NCBI GenBank assembly: GCA_026986885.1
Contig: JALSNT010000650.1
Coordinates: 1 to 6,190, forward strand
Reading direction: 5' to 3'
From: Desulfobulbaceae bacterium
GTDB lineage: Bacteria > Desulfobacterota > Desulfobulbia > Desulfobulbales > Desulfobulbaceae
Length of the DNA: 6,190 nucleotides
The notes beneath the pieces were generated by a model. It searched no databases. It had not been told where the DNA came from and saw only the letters and a list, made by a program, of their open reading frames with translations. Below are positions 6,087 to 6,190 of the stretch, piece by piece (position 1 is the stretch's first letter; every line of letters starts with the position of its first letter). A program made the translations under genes and the position numbers.

Positions 6087-6190
6087 ATGCCCCCTATTGT
6101 TAGTTTTATCGGCTGGCACAACAGCGGCAAGACCACCCTTGCAAGCCAGGTCGTTACCCATCTGCAAGATCGCGGTTATTCTGTTGCGGT
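6087..6190 (+). CDS. mobB: MobB-like molybdopterin-guanine dinucleotide biosynthesis GTPase (3' end cut by the window)
   Basis: Only the first 35 codons are present. The N-terminus reads MPPIVSFIGWHNSGKTTLAS, with a Walker A P-loop G9-W-H-N-S-G14-K15-T16. SFIGWxNSGKTT directly at the N-terminus, followed by a helix and a GYSVAV strand, is characteristic of MobB, the nucleotide-binding partner of MobA in making the guanine dinucleotide form of the molybdenum cofactor. AGGA at 6072-6075 is about 11 bases upstream, slightly far but usable. It follows the fdh terminator, and its place after fdhC fits supply of bisPGD cofactor to FdhA. A fusion with another cofactor gene downstream (such as mobA or moeA) cannot be excluded because the rest is not visible. 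Confidence 0.8.
   Translation, partial: MPPIVSFIGWHNSGKTTLASQVVTHLQDRGYSVA

Overview
The window holds a periplasmic, membrane-linked formate dehydrogenase locus, all on the + strand. In order: the 3' end of an iron-sulfur (ferredoxin-like) gene (2-550), a TorD-family chaperone (547-1173), a 68-residue twin-arginine (Tat) signal protein (1310-1516), the molybdopterin catalytic subunit fdhA (1632-4433), the four-cluster iron-sulfur subunit fdhB (4451-5038), the cytochrome b subunit fdhC (5123-5992), a strong intrinsic terminator (6034-6069), and the first 35 codons of a mobB-like GTPase (6087 to the edge). Coding density is high, every complete gene has a good Shine-Dalgarno sequence, and no insertion sequence, CRISPR array, tRNA or rRNA is visible.

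How the parts work together (established for the families): FdhA carries the Mo/W-bisPGD site and one [4Fe-4S] cluster and oxidises formate to CO2. FdhB passes the electrons through four [4Fe-4S] clusters. FdhC, a di-heme membrane cytochrome b, hands them to the quinone pool, or runs in reverse. The TorD-like protein most likely protects apo-FdhA and its Tat signal until cofactor is loaded. MobB-type proteins act in formation of the guanine dinucleotide form of the cofactor. The upstream ferredoxin-like protein and the small Tat protein have no established role; their position suggests maturation or electron transfer.

Organism: the FdhA sequence (a CCKG motif after the N-terminal cluster, the [15 protein letters not shown] active-site context, 933 residues), the short FdhB without a membrane anchor, and the TorD plus small Tat protein next to fdhABC resemble loci of anaerobic Desulfobacterota (for example Desulfobulbales or Desulfuromonadales) and, more distantly, Campylobacterota. 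Balanced base composition fits the former better. This is inference from memory of the families; the genus cannot be fixed from the window.

The catalytic residue is an ordinary cysteine codon (TGC, 2232-2234) where many homologues have selenocysteine. The non-coding gaps hold several perfect inverted repeats: one between torD and the small Tat gene, two in tandem ahead of fdhA, and a 9-bp-stem hairpin between fdhB and fdhC. I see no convincing new multi-gene system. The least understood parts are the small Tat protein, the ferredoxin/TorD coupling and these intergenic structures.
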